Notes: generated by a model not told the origin, from the sequence alone. A stretch of DNA of 55,085 bases from Nitrospirota bacterium (GCA_016212105.1 JACRHJ010000050.1:1-55085), one strand, 5' to 3'. Shown: positions 25,081-34,229, counted from the first letter of the stretch. Numbers and translations: made by a program.

Positions 25081-26661
25081 TCAGTCCTTCAGGTCTTTCA
25101 TCAGCTCCGAGTTCACCTGGAGGTCGGCGGCGTCCCTGAGTTTCTTGTAAAAAGCGGAGACCCTTGTAGTCCTGCCGTCCAGTATCACCTTCCTCGTGAG
25201 CTTGTCCATCATTTCCTCCATGGGGACGATGCCTCCCGGCCGGGACTCCGTGACCTTGACTATCTCGAAGCCGTACTTGGTCTTAAGGGCGCCGGAGATG
25301 TCTCCGGGCTTCATCTTGAATACCACCGAGCCGATTGGCTCGAGCGTGTTGCCCTCGTATACGAAGCCGACGTCTCCGCCCACCTCCGCCGACTTGTCCT
25401 TGGAGTACTTAGCCGCGAGCGAGGCGAAGTCCGCGCCGCCCTTGAGCTCCGCGAGCAGCCTGTCCGCCTCTCCCGGCGTGAAGACCAGTATGCGCGAGAG
25501 CTTGACCCTGGCGGGCCTGGTGAACTCGGACCTGTGCTTCTCGTAGAAGCCTTTGAGTTCCTCTTCGGTCGGGGGCTTGTCCGACCAGAACTTCCTGCGT
25601 ATGTAAGTGCCGGCGAGGACGTCCTCCTCGGCCAGACGGCTGTCCATCAGGAACTCCGGCGTGATGTGGAGGTTCCTCTTCATCGCCTCCTGACCCAGGA
25701 GTATCTCGCTCACCACCCTGTTGGCGGTATACCTCAGCTGCTTCTCGCCGACCGCCTGGTGCGGCTGGTGGAACGGGTCTGTGCTCTCGAGGGACTCCGG
25801 GTTTACCGTGAGTTCCTGGCCGTTGACCCTTACCACCCATCCGAAGGGGTCCTTGCCCGCGAAAAACTTCTCGTTGTACTCGACCTTGTTCTCCTTGAGG
25901 AGCCTTGCGAGCAGGTCCGCCAGGGCCTTTTCCTTCTTGGCCTTCAGGGCTTCCTCCCTGAGCTTTTCGCGCATCTGTTCGAGGACCTCCGCCGTCTCCT
26001 TCTTCGACTTCACCATGAATATGGCGTAACCCATATCCTCCTTGACGACGGGGGAGACCTCGCCGGGGGCCAGCTTGTTTATAATCGCCTTGACGCCGAA
26101 CGGGTAGACTGAGCCGGGCAGGAATACCTCGCCCAGGAACCCGCCGCCCTTCGCGGAGATGCCGGTCGAGTACTGGAACGCGACCTCCTCGAACTTCTTT
26201 CCCGACAGGACCTCGGCCCTGGCCTTCTCGACCATGTCCATGTCCTTGTTGATTATCTGGTACAGCTCGACCACGGTACCAGCCTCGATTTCCGGCTCGG
26301 GGACTTCGCTCTCGTCAAGCTTCGTCTCATCGTCTACCTTGGCCCTCATCATCTCCGCGAGCCGCGAGTTCCTCTCCTTGAGCACCTCGGAGACGACCTC
26401 CGGGTCGTTGAGCATGCCTTCCTTCCTGGCCACTTCGCTGGCGAGCCTCCTATCGATCATCCCGGAGAGCTTGTTCTTCTTCCCGTCTGGGTTGTCGGGT
26501 ATCATGCCTCCGCAGAACATCCGGAACTCTTCCACCGTAATGTCCTGGCCGTTGAGACGCGCTACGACACCGTCCGGAAGGCTTGTCTTCTGAGTCTCGC
26601 ACCCCAGGAAAGTCCCCAGTATCACCAAGGCGCCGGCGATGAACAAAATCCTATTAAACAT
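25081..26661 (-). CDS. Lipoprotein foldase with two parvulin (PPIC) domains
   Basis: This 526-residue protein resembles SurA/PrsA-type foldases. It has a lipoprotein-like signal ending FLGC (Cys21) and an N-terminal chaperone region (about 25-120). A first PPIC domain (about 128-218) has FEEVAFQYSTGISAKGGGFLGEVF, a helical middle follows, and a second PPIC domain (about 384-472) has SRILVF, FASLAAKYSKDKSAEVGGDVGF and KTKYGFEIVKV. Such enzymes assist outer-membrane or secreted protein folding. The ATG at 26661 has AAAGGT at good spacing; the GTG at 26679 is weaker. It heads a unit driven by the promoter at 26748-26777 and precedes the NHL and cytochrome genes, so it is probably dedicated to them. 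Confidence 0.9.
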   Translation of the reverse strand: MFNRILFIAGALVILGTFLGCETQKTSLPDGVVARLNGQDITVEEFRMFCGGMIPDNPDGKKNKLSGMIDRRLASEVARKEGMLNDPEVVSEVLKERNSRLAEMMRAKVDDETKLDESEVPEPEIEAGTVVELYQIINKDMDMVEKARAEVLSGKKFEEVAFQYSTGISAKGGGFLGEVFLPGSVYPFGVKAIINKLAPGEVSPVVKEDMGYAIFMVKSKKETAEVLEQMREKLREEALKAKKEKALADLLARLLKENKVEYNEKFFAGKDPFGWVVRVNGQELTVNPESLESTDPFHQPHQAVGEKQLRYTANRVVSEILLGQEAMKRNLHITPEFLMDSRLAEEDVLAGTYIRRKFWSDKPPTEEELKGFYEKHRSEFTRPARVKLSRILVFTPGEADRLLAELKGGADFASLAAKYSKDKSAEVGGDVGFVYEGNTLEPIGSVVFKMKPGDISGALKTKYGFEIVKVTESRPGGIVPMEEMMDKLTRKVILDGRTTRVSAFYKKLRDAADLQVNSELMKDLKD

Positions 26662-26747
26662 AGTTATACCTTTGCTCACTTTCGTTGTCTGAAGGCCATG
26701 GTACGGCCGCTGCGCAGGCCGGTACGCTCGATTGCATAAAACACTTG

Positions 26748-26777
26748 ATTATATAAAATAAATGGTGCCGCCGTCAA
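26748..26777 (-). promoter_or_regulatory. Sigma70-type promoter of the foldase/NHL/cytochrome unit
   Basis: The minus strand has TTGACG (26772-26777), an 18-bp spacer and a perfect TATAAT (26748-26753). The -35 box overlaps the stop codon of the upstream DUF2723 gene. Transcription would start near 26741 with a leader of about 80 nt. Confidence 0.7.
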
Positions 26778-28870
26778 CGAAATTCGCCCGCTTCGAGCCT
26801 CTTAATTTCTTCCAGCCTGCGGCCTGGCCCGGGGTCGCCCGGCGAGTACCGCGCCGCGGTTTCAAACGCCTCCCTTGCCAACCGGTATTCACCGTTTGCA
26901 ATGTAAATCTCGCCCAGGTTCATGTATGCCGCCGGCGTCGCAGGCGCGAGCCTGAGCGCCTCCCTGTACTCCCTGACCGCCCTGTCCGGCATACCCCATG
27001 AGTTGTACAGGTTGCCCGCGTTCACCCTGACCCATATCAGGTCGCCCCCCACCCGGACCACGTCGAGGAGGGCCGCCTCCGCGAGCCTGTACTCGCCCAT
27101 GCCAGAATACCTCCTTGCCATGTGGTAGTTGTAATTGGCATAGATGGAACGGTCGGGGAAGTATGCGTCCGCCGCGTCCACGGCAGACGCCCTGAACGTG
27201 TAATACGGCGCCGGGTCCGGCGCGGGCACGCCTCCCATGTCCCACCAGTTGATGATCCCCGCCTGCCTAACCTTGATGCCGGGGAAAAAGTCCAGCTCGG
27301 AGTCCTGGCTGCAGTAGACCGTCTGGGACGGCCCCCTGTATATATCGGACATCCGCTCGTAACCGCTGAAGACCACCCCGGCCTCGTCGAGGAAGGTCAC
27401 GTCGGGCCTCGCGGCCTCTACCGTCTTCTGGTATATCCCGAGGAACGGGTGGTGGTCGCCGTCCGCAAGGAAGAGCGCGCCCTCGTTGAACGTCCTCATG
27501 AGGTCGACCGAGTAGTCGTGAGGCCAGTAAAGCCTGCTGCTGTCGGCGGCGGCATGGTTCCGGACGGCAAGCATGGCCGCGAACGCGAACGCACACGCGG
27601 CGAGCGCACCGGAGACGGCCCTTGCGCGCCCGCCGCGGACGCTGTCCGCGAGCCCGGCAGCGCCAACGCCGGCGAGCAGCGCGGTGATCACGAACCAGGG
27701 TGTAAAAAACTTCGCCGCAAGCGGCAGGGCGTAGTCTGTCCTCGATACCGGCACCCTGATGAGCATGACCACGGTCAGGGACGCGAGCAGAAGCGAGGCG
27801 GCATAAAACAGGTCCCTGTCTTTTACGTAAAGCCGGTAAATGCCGAACGCGGCGAACGGCAGGACCGCCCACCAGGACTCCTCACGCAGGATGCCTGCCA
27901 TGTAATGTATCTTTGCGGCGGTAATGCCTTTCACGCCGAGCTTAAGGAGGTACAGGCAGGTCCCGGCCGCGAGCAAGGCGGGCAGCAGCCTGAACGACCT
28001 GCCGGCGGCCCGTTTCAGGAGGACCAGCATCAACCCGGCAAGGGCCGCGATCGCGGCTACCGCCATGCCGCCAGAGCCCGCGGACAGTCCGACCGCGGCC
28101 GGCGCGCCTCCGGTGAACATCCTGAACGCGCCAAGGTCCCCGTAACTCGCGCGTGTGACGTGGGCCAGAAAGGCCTGGATGCCGTCGGGCCTTCCAAAGT
28201 TCAGAGGCGGCGATGCGGCCGCCCTCAGCGGGAGGTAGACGAAGACCGACAGGCCTAACAGGAACCAGAAGGCCGACAGAACGCCGGACCTCAGCCTGTC
28301 CTCCCTGCCTGCGCCGAGCGTGAATATGAGCGCGAACGCGGGCAGGAAGACGAGCGCGGTATAATGCGACGCGACGGACAGCCCGGCCAGGAACGACCCG
28401 GTATAAAGAAATGCCGGACCGCCGCCCTTCCGCCACCTCGCGAGCGAGTAAAGCGCCAGGAGGCTGAGCAGTATCTGCAGCGGGTAGACCTCGGCGGACG
28501 TCGCGAGCCCCCAGGACTCGGAGCAGTACGCCGCCGCGAGCGCGGCCGCCGCGTGCACGCCCCTGCTCCCGCCCGCAAGGACCCCCATAATCAGGTACGC
28601 CGCGAGCGCGGTAAACGACATGAGCGCCGCGGACAGGACGTTCATGCGGGACGCGACGTCCCCGAGCGGCACAAGGCTCGCCGCCTTCCCGGCAAGCGCG
28701 TACAGCGGGTAGCCGGGCGGGTGCGCGACTCCGAGGGTGAACGCGGCCGAGACAAGCTCGCCGCAGTCTCCGGCGGTGACCATCGGCGCGGCCGTGAGGA
28801 CGTAAGGCAGGAAGCTGCCAAACAGCACCGCGGCGGGCGGGATATGCTGTTTAATAAGATCAGACGGCAT
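26774..28870 (-). CDS. DUF2723 GT-C-type membrane protein with C-terminal TPRs
   Basis: This 698-residue protein has about 11-12 transmembrane helices (residues 15-420). After them come a soluble lumenal-type domain and three tetratricopeptide repeats at the C-terminus (about 590-690, for example PAAYMNLGEIYIANGEYRLAREAF). The first loop carries the family motif as AGDCGELVSAAFTLGVAHPPGYP, where most members have DSGE. DUF2723 is related to TMEM260, a eukaryotic protein O-mannosyltransferase, so transfer of sugar from a polyprenyl-phosphate donor to an exported protein is a fair inference. It lies between two cytochrome transcription units; two paralogues without TPRs lie at 34319-37902. Confidence 0.85.
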   Translation of the reverse strand: MPSDLIKQHIPPAAVLFGSFLPYVLTAAPMVTAGDCGELVSAAFTLGVAHPPGYPLYALAGKAASLVPLGDVASRMNVLSAALMSFTALAAYLIMGVLAGGSRGVHAAAALAAAYCSESWGLATSAEVYPLQILLSLLALYSLARWRKGGGPAFLYTGSFLAGLSVASHYTALVFLPAFALIFTLGAGREDRLRSGVLSAFWFLLGLSVFVYLPLRAAASPPLNFGRPDGIQAFLAHVTRASYGDLGAFRMFTGGAPAAVGLSAGSGGMAVAAIAALAGLMLVLLKRAAGRSFRLLPALLAAGTCLYLLKLGVKGITAAKIHYMAGILREESWWAVLPFAAFGIYRLYVKDRDLFYAASLLLASLTVVMLIRVPVSRTDYALPLAAKFFTPWFVITALLAGVGAAGLADSVRGGRARAVSGALAACAFAFAAMLAVRNHAAADSSRLYWPHDYSVDLMRTFNEGALFLADGDHHPFLGIYQKTVEAARPDVTFLDEAGVVFSGYERMSDIYRGPSQTVYCSQDSELDFFPGIKVRQAGIINWWDMGGVPAPDPAPYYTFRASAVDAADAYFPDRSIYANYNYHMARRYSGMGEYRLAEAALLDVVRVGGDLIWVRVNAGNLYNSWGMPDRAVREYREALRLAPATPAAYMNLGEIYIANGEYRLAREAFETAARYSPGDPGPGRRLEEIKRLEAGEFR

Positions 28871-28952
28871 GGACTGGACGCCTTTCCGGGTTGGTCATGG
28901 AAGTATGGCCAGTACGGTTAATGTAATAGTTGTCATGCCCCTTGTTAGATTC

Positions 28953-29035
28953 TGTCATTCCGAGCTAAGCGAAGAATTGCCAGTACCTTGAAATTCAAAG
29001 ACTTAGATCAATTCTTCGCTTCGCTCAGAATGACA
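28953..29035. repeat. 27-bp inverted pair of the dispersed TGTCATTC element
   Basis: Arms 28953-28979 and 29009-29035 are inverted copies of TGTCATTC(C/T)GAGC-type sequence (GCGAAGAATTG at the inner ends) around a 29-bp centre. The same family occurs at 8279-8454, 40430 and about 42439. It lies in the 250-bp gap with the cytochrome terminator. Confidence 0.75.
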
Positions 29036-29068
29036 AGTCTGGAGTTGCACTCCCAATCTTGCCCTTTC

Positions 29069-29100
29069 AAAAAAAAAGGAGGGCCTTTCGGCCCTCCTTT
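29069..29100 (-). terminator. Strong terminator after the 875-residue cytochrome gene
   Basis: On the minus strand AAAGGAGGGCC and GGCCCTCCTTT form an 11-bp perfect stem with a GAAA tetraloop, followed by a run of T. It lies about 20 bases after the stop codon. Confidence 0.92.
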
Positions 29101-29120
29101 CATGTCAGTTCGCGTACATC

Positions 29121-31748
29121 CTACCTGTCGTGGCAGGTAACGCAGACGAGGTCGACGTTGGTGCTGTTGTTGCCGGTCTCGAGGATGGCCGGGACGCTGT
29201 CAACCACGCCGGAACCAGTCCTCGGTTTGTTCGGGATGAGGCCGTACGCGTTGTGCGGCCTGTGGCAGCTGTCGCAGTCCTGACCGTTGGCCTTCGGGTA
29301 CGAGGCCACGTAGCCAGCGCCGCCGTCGGGGCTCGTCGCCGCGTCAGCGTAGCCGGCGGCCATGCCGGTCAGGAGGGTGGTGGTCGCCCTGTTGGAGTCC
29401 ACGGCCCTAGTGATCGTCCAGCCGGTCATCGGGTGCATGTTCCTCGGGACGAGCGTCTCGTCGAGCGCGCCAGCGGCGTCGATCGAGCCTTCGATCAGGC
29501 CGGCGACGTCGTCGGTCTGCCTGTGGCACTGGAGGCAGAAGCCGCTGCCGGTGTCGATGCCGTCAACGTCAGCCGGGCCACCCGCGCCAGCGCCCCAGTA
29601 AGCGGGCACGTCAGCGGTGTTGCCGGTGCCGGGCGCCCTGTCCTCGTAGAGCTGCAGGAGGAGGTTGGTCCTCCAGCCGCCTTCAACGAGCCAGTTGCTG
29701 TGCGTGGTGTCCCAGGCCTTGCCGTTCACTTCGGTATCCCAGCCAGCGTTGAACAGGACCGAGTGGCAGGACTCGCAGACGACCGTCTGGTTCGCGTTCC
29801 ACGCGGCAGCCGCCGCGGTGTGGTGGGTGTCGGTGCCGCCGGTCGCATCGGAGGCGGCGGTCACGCCGTACTTCGAGTAGATCGCGGTGTTGACGCCCTT
29901 GTACGGCACGGTCCTCCAGGCGCCCCTCTTGACGTTGATGTCGAGGGTGGAGGCCGCGTTGTCGACGAACGTGCCGAGGTAGTGCGACTGCGTGCCGGCG
30001 TTGTTCATGACGTGGCCGTTCGGCGGGGAGAAGCCGCTGACCGGGTCGGTGCCGGTATGGCAGCTGAGGCAGAGGTCCGAGCTGCCGTTAGAGGTAACCG
30101 GGAGGGTAAGGGCAAGGTTGAAGAAGCCGTTGTGCGCGGTGAGGTTGCCGCCGCCCACGTGGCAGTCATTGCACCATATCTGCGAGTTGCCCGGTATGTC
30201 GCCGGCGGTGTAGTTGGCCGGTGTGCCGCCAAGGCCGCCAACGTCGGTGTTGGTCGAGTGGTGGAAGCTCGGTACCATGTCCTGGACCTGGTGGCAGTTG
30301 TAGCACCAGGCGTTCCTGATGTCGCCGCCGTTGGCGGCCATCTGCGCCGCGGTCGGGTTGCTGGTGGAGATGCCGCCGCTGGTGAGGGCGACGCCGCCCT
30401 TGCGCCTGAGCGAGGTCTCGGAGATGCCGTTGTGCGCCGAGTGGCAGCTTATGCAGATTATGTTACCGAACGAGACGCCGTTCTCGACGTACGGAGAGCC
30501 GGGTACCGTGCCGTACGGCCAGCGGCCGGCGACGGCGTTCGGGTCGCCAGCAGATGTCGCGCCCCAGGCGGTGCGCTCGTACCTGGCGTTGGCCGCGTTG
30601 GCCCAGTTGACCAGGGCGGGTGCGCCGTCCGGGGTCATGTCCAGCGGATGGTCGTCGTAAACGCCGACGCCGGCGGACTGGCTGCCAGCGACGTAGTGCA
30701 GGCCGTTGCTGCCCGCGGTGCCGTCAACGAGGGCCAGCGAGGTGAACGCCGTTGTGGAGCTGCCGCCGTGGCAGGACTCGCAGAGCGGCGCGTTGGTGTT
30801 CGAGCCGTTGTTGTTGACCGCGAGCAGGTAGATGTTGGTCGGTGCGGCATCGCCGCCGGCCGCGCCGTTGTTCGTGCCATGTACCGCGTGGCAGGTGTTG
30901 CAGCCGAGGTTGCCCGTGGAGCCGCCGCCCTCGAACTTGCCGCCGAGGCGCCAGTTGTTGGTGTTCGGGTTCGGGGTCCTGAGCGCGGCCGGAAGCTCGG
31001 CCTGCGTGCGGAGGATGGTGTTGCCGATCTTGGAGAGGTCGAGCGGGCCGTTGTTCTCGTTGCCGGCCTTGTCGTCGTAGGTTATGCCGACCGGGTGCAT
31101 GGAGGCGACGGAAACGCCGTCGTTCGCGCCCCTGGTCATGGCGTTCGTGGTGCCGTAGCCGCCGTTGACCCTGTCGTGGCAGCCCTCGCAGACGTCGGTT
31201 ACGGTCGCCTGCCCGCCGATCGCCCTGAGGAACGGAGCGACGGTGTTGTCGTGCGGGTCGTGGCAGGTCGAGCACTGTATCTTGTTGTTCATCGCCGGGT
31301 CGCCCCAGGTGGACAGGTACGGCCTGCCGGTGTTGTCGGCCGCGGCCGGCGTGTCGTTTAGGTCGCCGGTCAGGACTGTCGTGCTCCTGCCGTGCGAGCC
31401 AGCGGCGTAAGCCGAGGCCTGGACCTGGTGCGGCTGGTTGCCGGCGCCGTAGGCGTTGCTGGCGACGATGACCGCCATGCCGTCGTGGTGGCAGGAACCG
31501 CAGAGTTTACCGATGTCAGACGTCGCCCATGTTGCGCCGTCGCCGAAGACTATGGCGCCGCCGCCCTGTTGCTCCTGGGCCCACAGGCGCTTGGAGCCTT
31601 TCGCGGCGTGCGGGATGTGGCACGGGTTGCACAGGGTGTACGTGGACACGCCCGTGAAGTCGTGCGGAGACCCGGAAACCGCCGCCATGGCCGACGAGCC
31701 GATGCCCGCTATGGCCAGTGCAAGTACGATCGTAAGTAGTCTTTTCAT
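29121..31748 (-). CDS. 14-heme c-type cytochrome (875 residues)
   Basis: This exported protein has a signal peptide (about 1-22) and 14 CXXCH motifs (CNPCH, CGSCH, CSTCH, CEGCH, CNTCH, CESCH, CISCH, CYNCH, CNDCH, CLSCH, CESCH, CLQCH, CDSCH, CVTCH). They are spread widely, with long Ala/Gly/Thr/Asn-rich linkers free of heme motifs. It ends two residues after the last motif. At about 60 residues per heme it is less densely packed than a periplasmic c3-type protein and more like large extracellular cytochromes. The gene starts from an ATG with CAGGAG upstream, follows the NHL protein gene by 172 bp, and stops before a strong terminator. Abundant Ser/Thr/Asn loops would suit surface glycosylation. 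Confidence 0.94.
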   Translation of the reverse strand: MKRLLTIVLALAIAGIGSSAMAAVSGSPHDFTGVSTYTLCNPCHIPHAAKGSKRLWAQEQQGGGAIVFGDGATWATSDIGKLCGSCHHDGMAVIVASNAYGAGNQPHQVQASAYAAGSHGRSTTVLTGDLNDTPAAADNTGRPYLSTWGDPAMNNKIQCSTCHDPHDNTVAPFLRAIGGQATVTDVCEGCHDRVNGGYGTTNAMTRGANDGVSVASMHPVGITYDDKAGNENNGPLDLSKIGNTILRTQAELPAALRTPNPNTNNWRLGGKFEGGGSTGNLGCNTCHAVHGTNNGAAGGDAAPTNIYLLAVNNNGSNTNAPLCESCHGGSSTTAFTSLALVDGTAGSNGLHYVAGSQSAGVGVYDDHPLDMTPDGAPALVNWANAANARYERTAWGATSAGDPNAVAGRWPYGTVPGSPYVENGVSFGNIICISCHSAHNGISETSLRRKGGVALTSGGISTSNPTAAQMAANGGDIRNAWCYNCHQVQDMVPSFHHSTNTDVGGLGGTPANYTAGDIPGNSQIWCNDCHVGGGNLTAHNGFFNLALTLPVTSNGSSDLCLSCHTGTDPVSGFSPPNGHVMNNAGTQSHYLGTFVDNAASTLDINVKRGAWRTVPYKGVNTAIYSKYGVTAASDATGGTDTHHTAAAAAWNANQTVVCESCHSVLFNAGWDTEVNGKAWDTTHSNWLVEGGWRTNLLLQLYEDRAPGTGNTADVPAYWGAGAGGPADVDGIDTGSGFCLQCHRQTDDVAGLIEGSIDAAGALDETLVPRNMHPMTGWTITRAVDSNRATTTLLTGMAAGYADAATSPDGGAGYVASYPKANGQDCDSCHRPHNAYGLIPNKPRTGSGVVDSVPAILETGNNSTNVDLVCVTCHDR

Positions 31749-31920
31749 TCTTTCCGCTCCTGATTGTTAATGTTTTCTACCAAACATAACCCTGGTATAC
31801 CTCACGCTTTTCTGTGCCTTGCCTGTCACCTCCTTCTTTTTTATAGAGAACGCGTTGTGTTTAGTTAGCCATTGCCTTTATAATGCGCGTACAGACCCGC
31901 CCCGCGGTCACCGCCGCCGG
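31749..31920. other. Gap between NHL gene and 14-heme gene
   Basis: The stretch is AT-richer than the genes. On the minus strand it carries AAGGAGGTGA (a near-perfect anti-16S match) at about 31827-31836, with no matching gene start close behind it. The functional CAGGAG site lies at about 31758. A TATAAA box lies near 31877. No gene was found. Confidence 0.35.
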
Positions 31921-33558
31921 TTATTTGCCGGCCGGGGGTATGATGTCCACGAGGCCCTCGAGCATCTGGTACACGCTGACCTTGTGCGTGTAGCTCTCGG
32001 TGACATAGAGCCTGTCCTTGCCGTCCACGAATATACCCTTCATGTCGCCCGACGGGATGGGGCCGTCGCCCTTCTCGTTGGCGAGCGCATAAAGGAACTT
32101 GCCGCCGGCGTCGAACGCCTGGAGGTTTGAGTCCATGCCGTTGGCGACGTATATCACGTCCTTGCCGTCCACCGCGATGCCGGTCGGGTACCTGAACTCG
32201 CCCGGCGCCGTCCCCAGCCTTCCGAAGTTGCTCAGGTATTCGCCGTCGCTGTTGTAGACCATGACCCTCGCATAACCGGTGTCCACCAGGTAGTAGCGGT
32301 CCTTGCTGTCGAACGCCGTGAATATGGGGCCGTTGAACTTCGGGTTCTTCTCCTTCTCGTTGAAGCTGCCGAAGTCGAATACCTGCTTGCCGGAGGAGTT
32401 GAAGACGTGGACGCTGTTCGTCTTGGGGTCGGCGGCGAAGATGTCGCCCTCGCTGTTGACCGCGACGTCTATGATCCCCGCCCCCAGCGTCCTGCTCAGC
32501 GCCTTCTCAATCTTCTCGACGTTTGCCTTTACCGAACCCTTGAACCGTCCGTCAATCCCGTCATACATCCTTATCTCGCTGGAGTTGTAGTCGGAGACGA
32601 TTATCAGGCCGTTCTGGCCGACCGTCACGGCGTGCGGCGACTCGAACTTCTCCTTGCCGCCCGCGCCGTCCTTCTTTATGCCGTACTGGAACCTGCCGGA
32701 CAGGTCGTATACCAGGACGCCGTTATACTGCCCGGCGCTGACCACGTAGATATGGCCGACCGCCTCGTCCACCGCCACGTCCACGGGGTACTCCAGAGGC
32801 TTGACCTTGCCGTCTATGTCCTTGAACTTCTCTATCGTGAGGACGAGCTTCGCCTTCCTGAACTTCGTCGGCTCGTCCTTGGGGCCGGACGTGGCCTTTA
32901 CCGGCCTGGCCACTTCGATGGAGACCTCGTTCGAGTACTTGGTCTCATTGAACTTGTCGTCAACAGCGGTCACGACGTAGTAGTACGTCTTGCCCCTCTC
33001 GACGTCCCTGTCCTCGAAGCTCGCGCCCGGCGCCGAGCCTATCATCGCGTAACCCTTGCCCTTGGTGACGCTCCTGTATACGTTGTAGCCGGCAAGGGAA
33101 GTCGCGCGCTCCACCTCCCAGCGGATGCCGACCTCGGCCTTTCCGCCCGGAAGCTCCTTGAGGCGGGGTTCGACGAGCGTGGGGGACTTGAGGGCGACGA
33201 CCGCGGCCTTCGCCTTGATCGCTACCTCGGCCTCCTTTGAACTCGCCAGTTCATTCCCGTCCTTGACAGCGGTAACCTTGTAGTAATAGGTCTTGCCGGC
33301 GGCTGGCTTTGTGTCTATATAGCGGTTGACGGTGACGGTCGATAACAGGCTGGTGGCCTTCCCCTTCGCCTCTCCCCTGTACACCTTGTAGCTGTCGGCG
33401 TCCTTTACGGGCACCCACTGCAGCAGCACGTTCTCCTCGACCAGCTTCGGGAACCCGCCTGCCCATTCGAAATCAGACGCCGCACGCGCCCTCCCAGCCC
33501 CGCAAACAAGAAGCCCTACCAAAGCGAAGAGAAAAACGCCATACTTCATGTTCTTCAA
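31921..33558 (-). CDS. Exported NHL-repeat protein with two FN3 domains (paralogue)
   Basis: This 545-residue protein has the same layout as the protein at 23452-25056. It has a signal peptide (about 1-26, ending RARA), FN3 domains (about 30-115 and 125-220; motifs KTYYYKVTAVKD and KTYYYVVTAVDD) and an NHL propeller (about 245-540, units such as FRYPTGIAVDGKDVIYVANG). The TTG at 33558 is chosen: AAAGGAG lies 7 bases upstream and it adds three residues before the first ATG (33549), which has no ribosome binding site. A TTGACT/TATCAT promoter precedes it. It is upstream of the 875-residue 14-heme gene, the third NHL-cytochrome pair of the locus. Confidence 0.87.
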   Translation of the reverse strand: MKNMKYGVFLFALVGLLVCGAGRARAASDFEWAGGFPKLVEENVLLQWVPVKDADSYKVYRGEAKGKATSLLSTVTVNRYIDTKPAAGKTYYYKVTAVKDGNELASSKEAEVAIKAKAAVVALKSPTLVEPRLKELPGGKAEVGIRWEVERATSLAGYNVYRSVTKGKGYAMIGSAPGASFEDRDVERGKTYYYVVTAVDDKFNETKYSNEVSIEVARPVKATSGPKDEPTKFRKAKLVLTIEKFKDIDGKVKPLEYPVDVAVDEAVGHIYVVSAGQYNGVLVYDLSGRFQYGIKKDGAGGKEKFESPHAVTVGQNGLIIVSDYNSSEIRMYDGIDGRFKGSVKANVEKIEKALSRTLGAGIIDVAVNSEGDIFAADPKTNSVHVFNSSGKQVFDFGSFNEKEKNPKFNGPIFTAFDSKDRYYLVDTGYARVMVYNSDGEYLSNFGRLGTAPGEFRYPTGIAVDGKDVIYVANGMDSNLQAFDAGGKFLYALANEKGDGPIPSGDMKGIFVDGKDRLYVTESYTHKVSVYQMLEGLVDIIPPAGK

Positions 33559-33624
33559 GCCAAAACTCCTTTCTCCTTTAGCGTGCCGAATCCCCCGGGC
33601 CCTAAGCCCCACACCAAGGAGAAT

Positions 33625-33653
33625 ATGATATGGATATATGCATACAAAGTCAA
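33625..33653 (-). promoter_or_regulatory. Sigma70-type promoter of the NHL/14-heme unit
   Basis: The minus strand has TTGACT (33648-33653), a 17-bp spacer and TATCAT (33625-33630). The transcript would start near 33618, about 60 nt before the chosen TTG start. Confidence 0.6.
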
Positions 33654-33791
33654 GCTAAAACCCCTTGTTACCGCTCAGGCAATCTACCGTCCAGCGGTTA
33701 CTGCCGGGCCATATCCGGGCCCCAGTCCGTTTACCGTCTGGCAGCGCACGGGGTTCCGCACGGTAAATTATATATGCAAGTTCCATGCCGG

Positions 33792-34229
33792 TTATGCGCC
33801 AGAGATAGAGAATATCTTCCAAACCCCGCCCTCCAGCGCAAGGTAAAACGCGAGTTTTTCCTCTGTTTTCTTACGGTTATGCACAAGAACGCGAGCCTGG
33901 TCGGCCTTGATTTCTTCCTTGTCCACCACCGGCTCGAAGCCTTTAAGGAAAGAAAGTTTGCCGCTGATTATGGAACCAACCATACGCTTGCGCATTTCCT
34001 CAATCCTGTTGGCCCTCTCCTCGGGCGGCAGACTCATGTACGCCTCACCCATCTGCTCCAGCAGGAGCCTGTCAAATGACAGACAGTCCGCAATCTTTTT
34101 CTCGTCACCCCTGTCTATAGCCTTGAAAAAACTCATTATTGCGCCCTTTGGCGTCTTCGTGTCCGCGCACCCGGCAACCAAAGATACCATCGCAACTGAC
34201 ATAACCGCGGCCAATATAAACCTTCTCAT
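33792..34229 (-). CDS. Small lipoprotein, NTF2-like (DUF4878-type)
   Basis: This 145-residue lipoprotein has a signal ending LVAGC (Cys21). The mature part begins TPKGAIMSFFKAIDRGDEKKIADCL, the typical first helix of NTF2/SnoaL-like or DUF4878 proteins. It ends with antiparallel strands (EKLAFYLALEGGVWKIFSI). These domains are small cone-shaped folds often used for binding or as assembly modules. The ATG at 34229 has GGGAGG upstream. It follows the second DUF2723 gene by 89 bp and precedes the NHL unit, whose own promoter lies downstream. Its specific role is unknown. Confidence 0.75.
   Translation of the reverse strand: MRRFILAAVMSVAMVSLVAGCADTKTPKGAIMSFFKAIDRGDEKKIADCLSFDRLLLEQMGEAYMSLPPEERANRIEEMRKRMVGSIISGKLSFLKGFEPVVDKEEIKADQARVLVHNRKKTEEKLAFYLALEGGVWKIFSISGA

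Noticed and set aside
29130..31361. 743-residue plus-strand ORF over the 14-heme gene
   Set aside because: It is an antisense shadow with no start context or motif; the minus-strand protein has a signal peptide and 14 heme sites.
31749..31920. Short peptide gene behind the AAGGAGGTGA site
   Set aside because: The nearest open frame is about 12 codons and its start is too far from the site.
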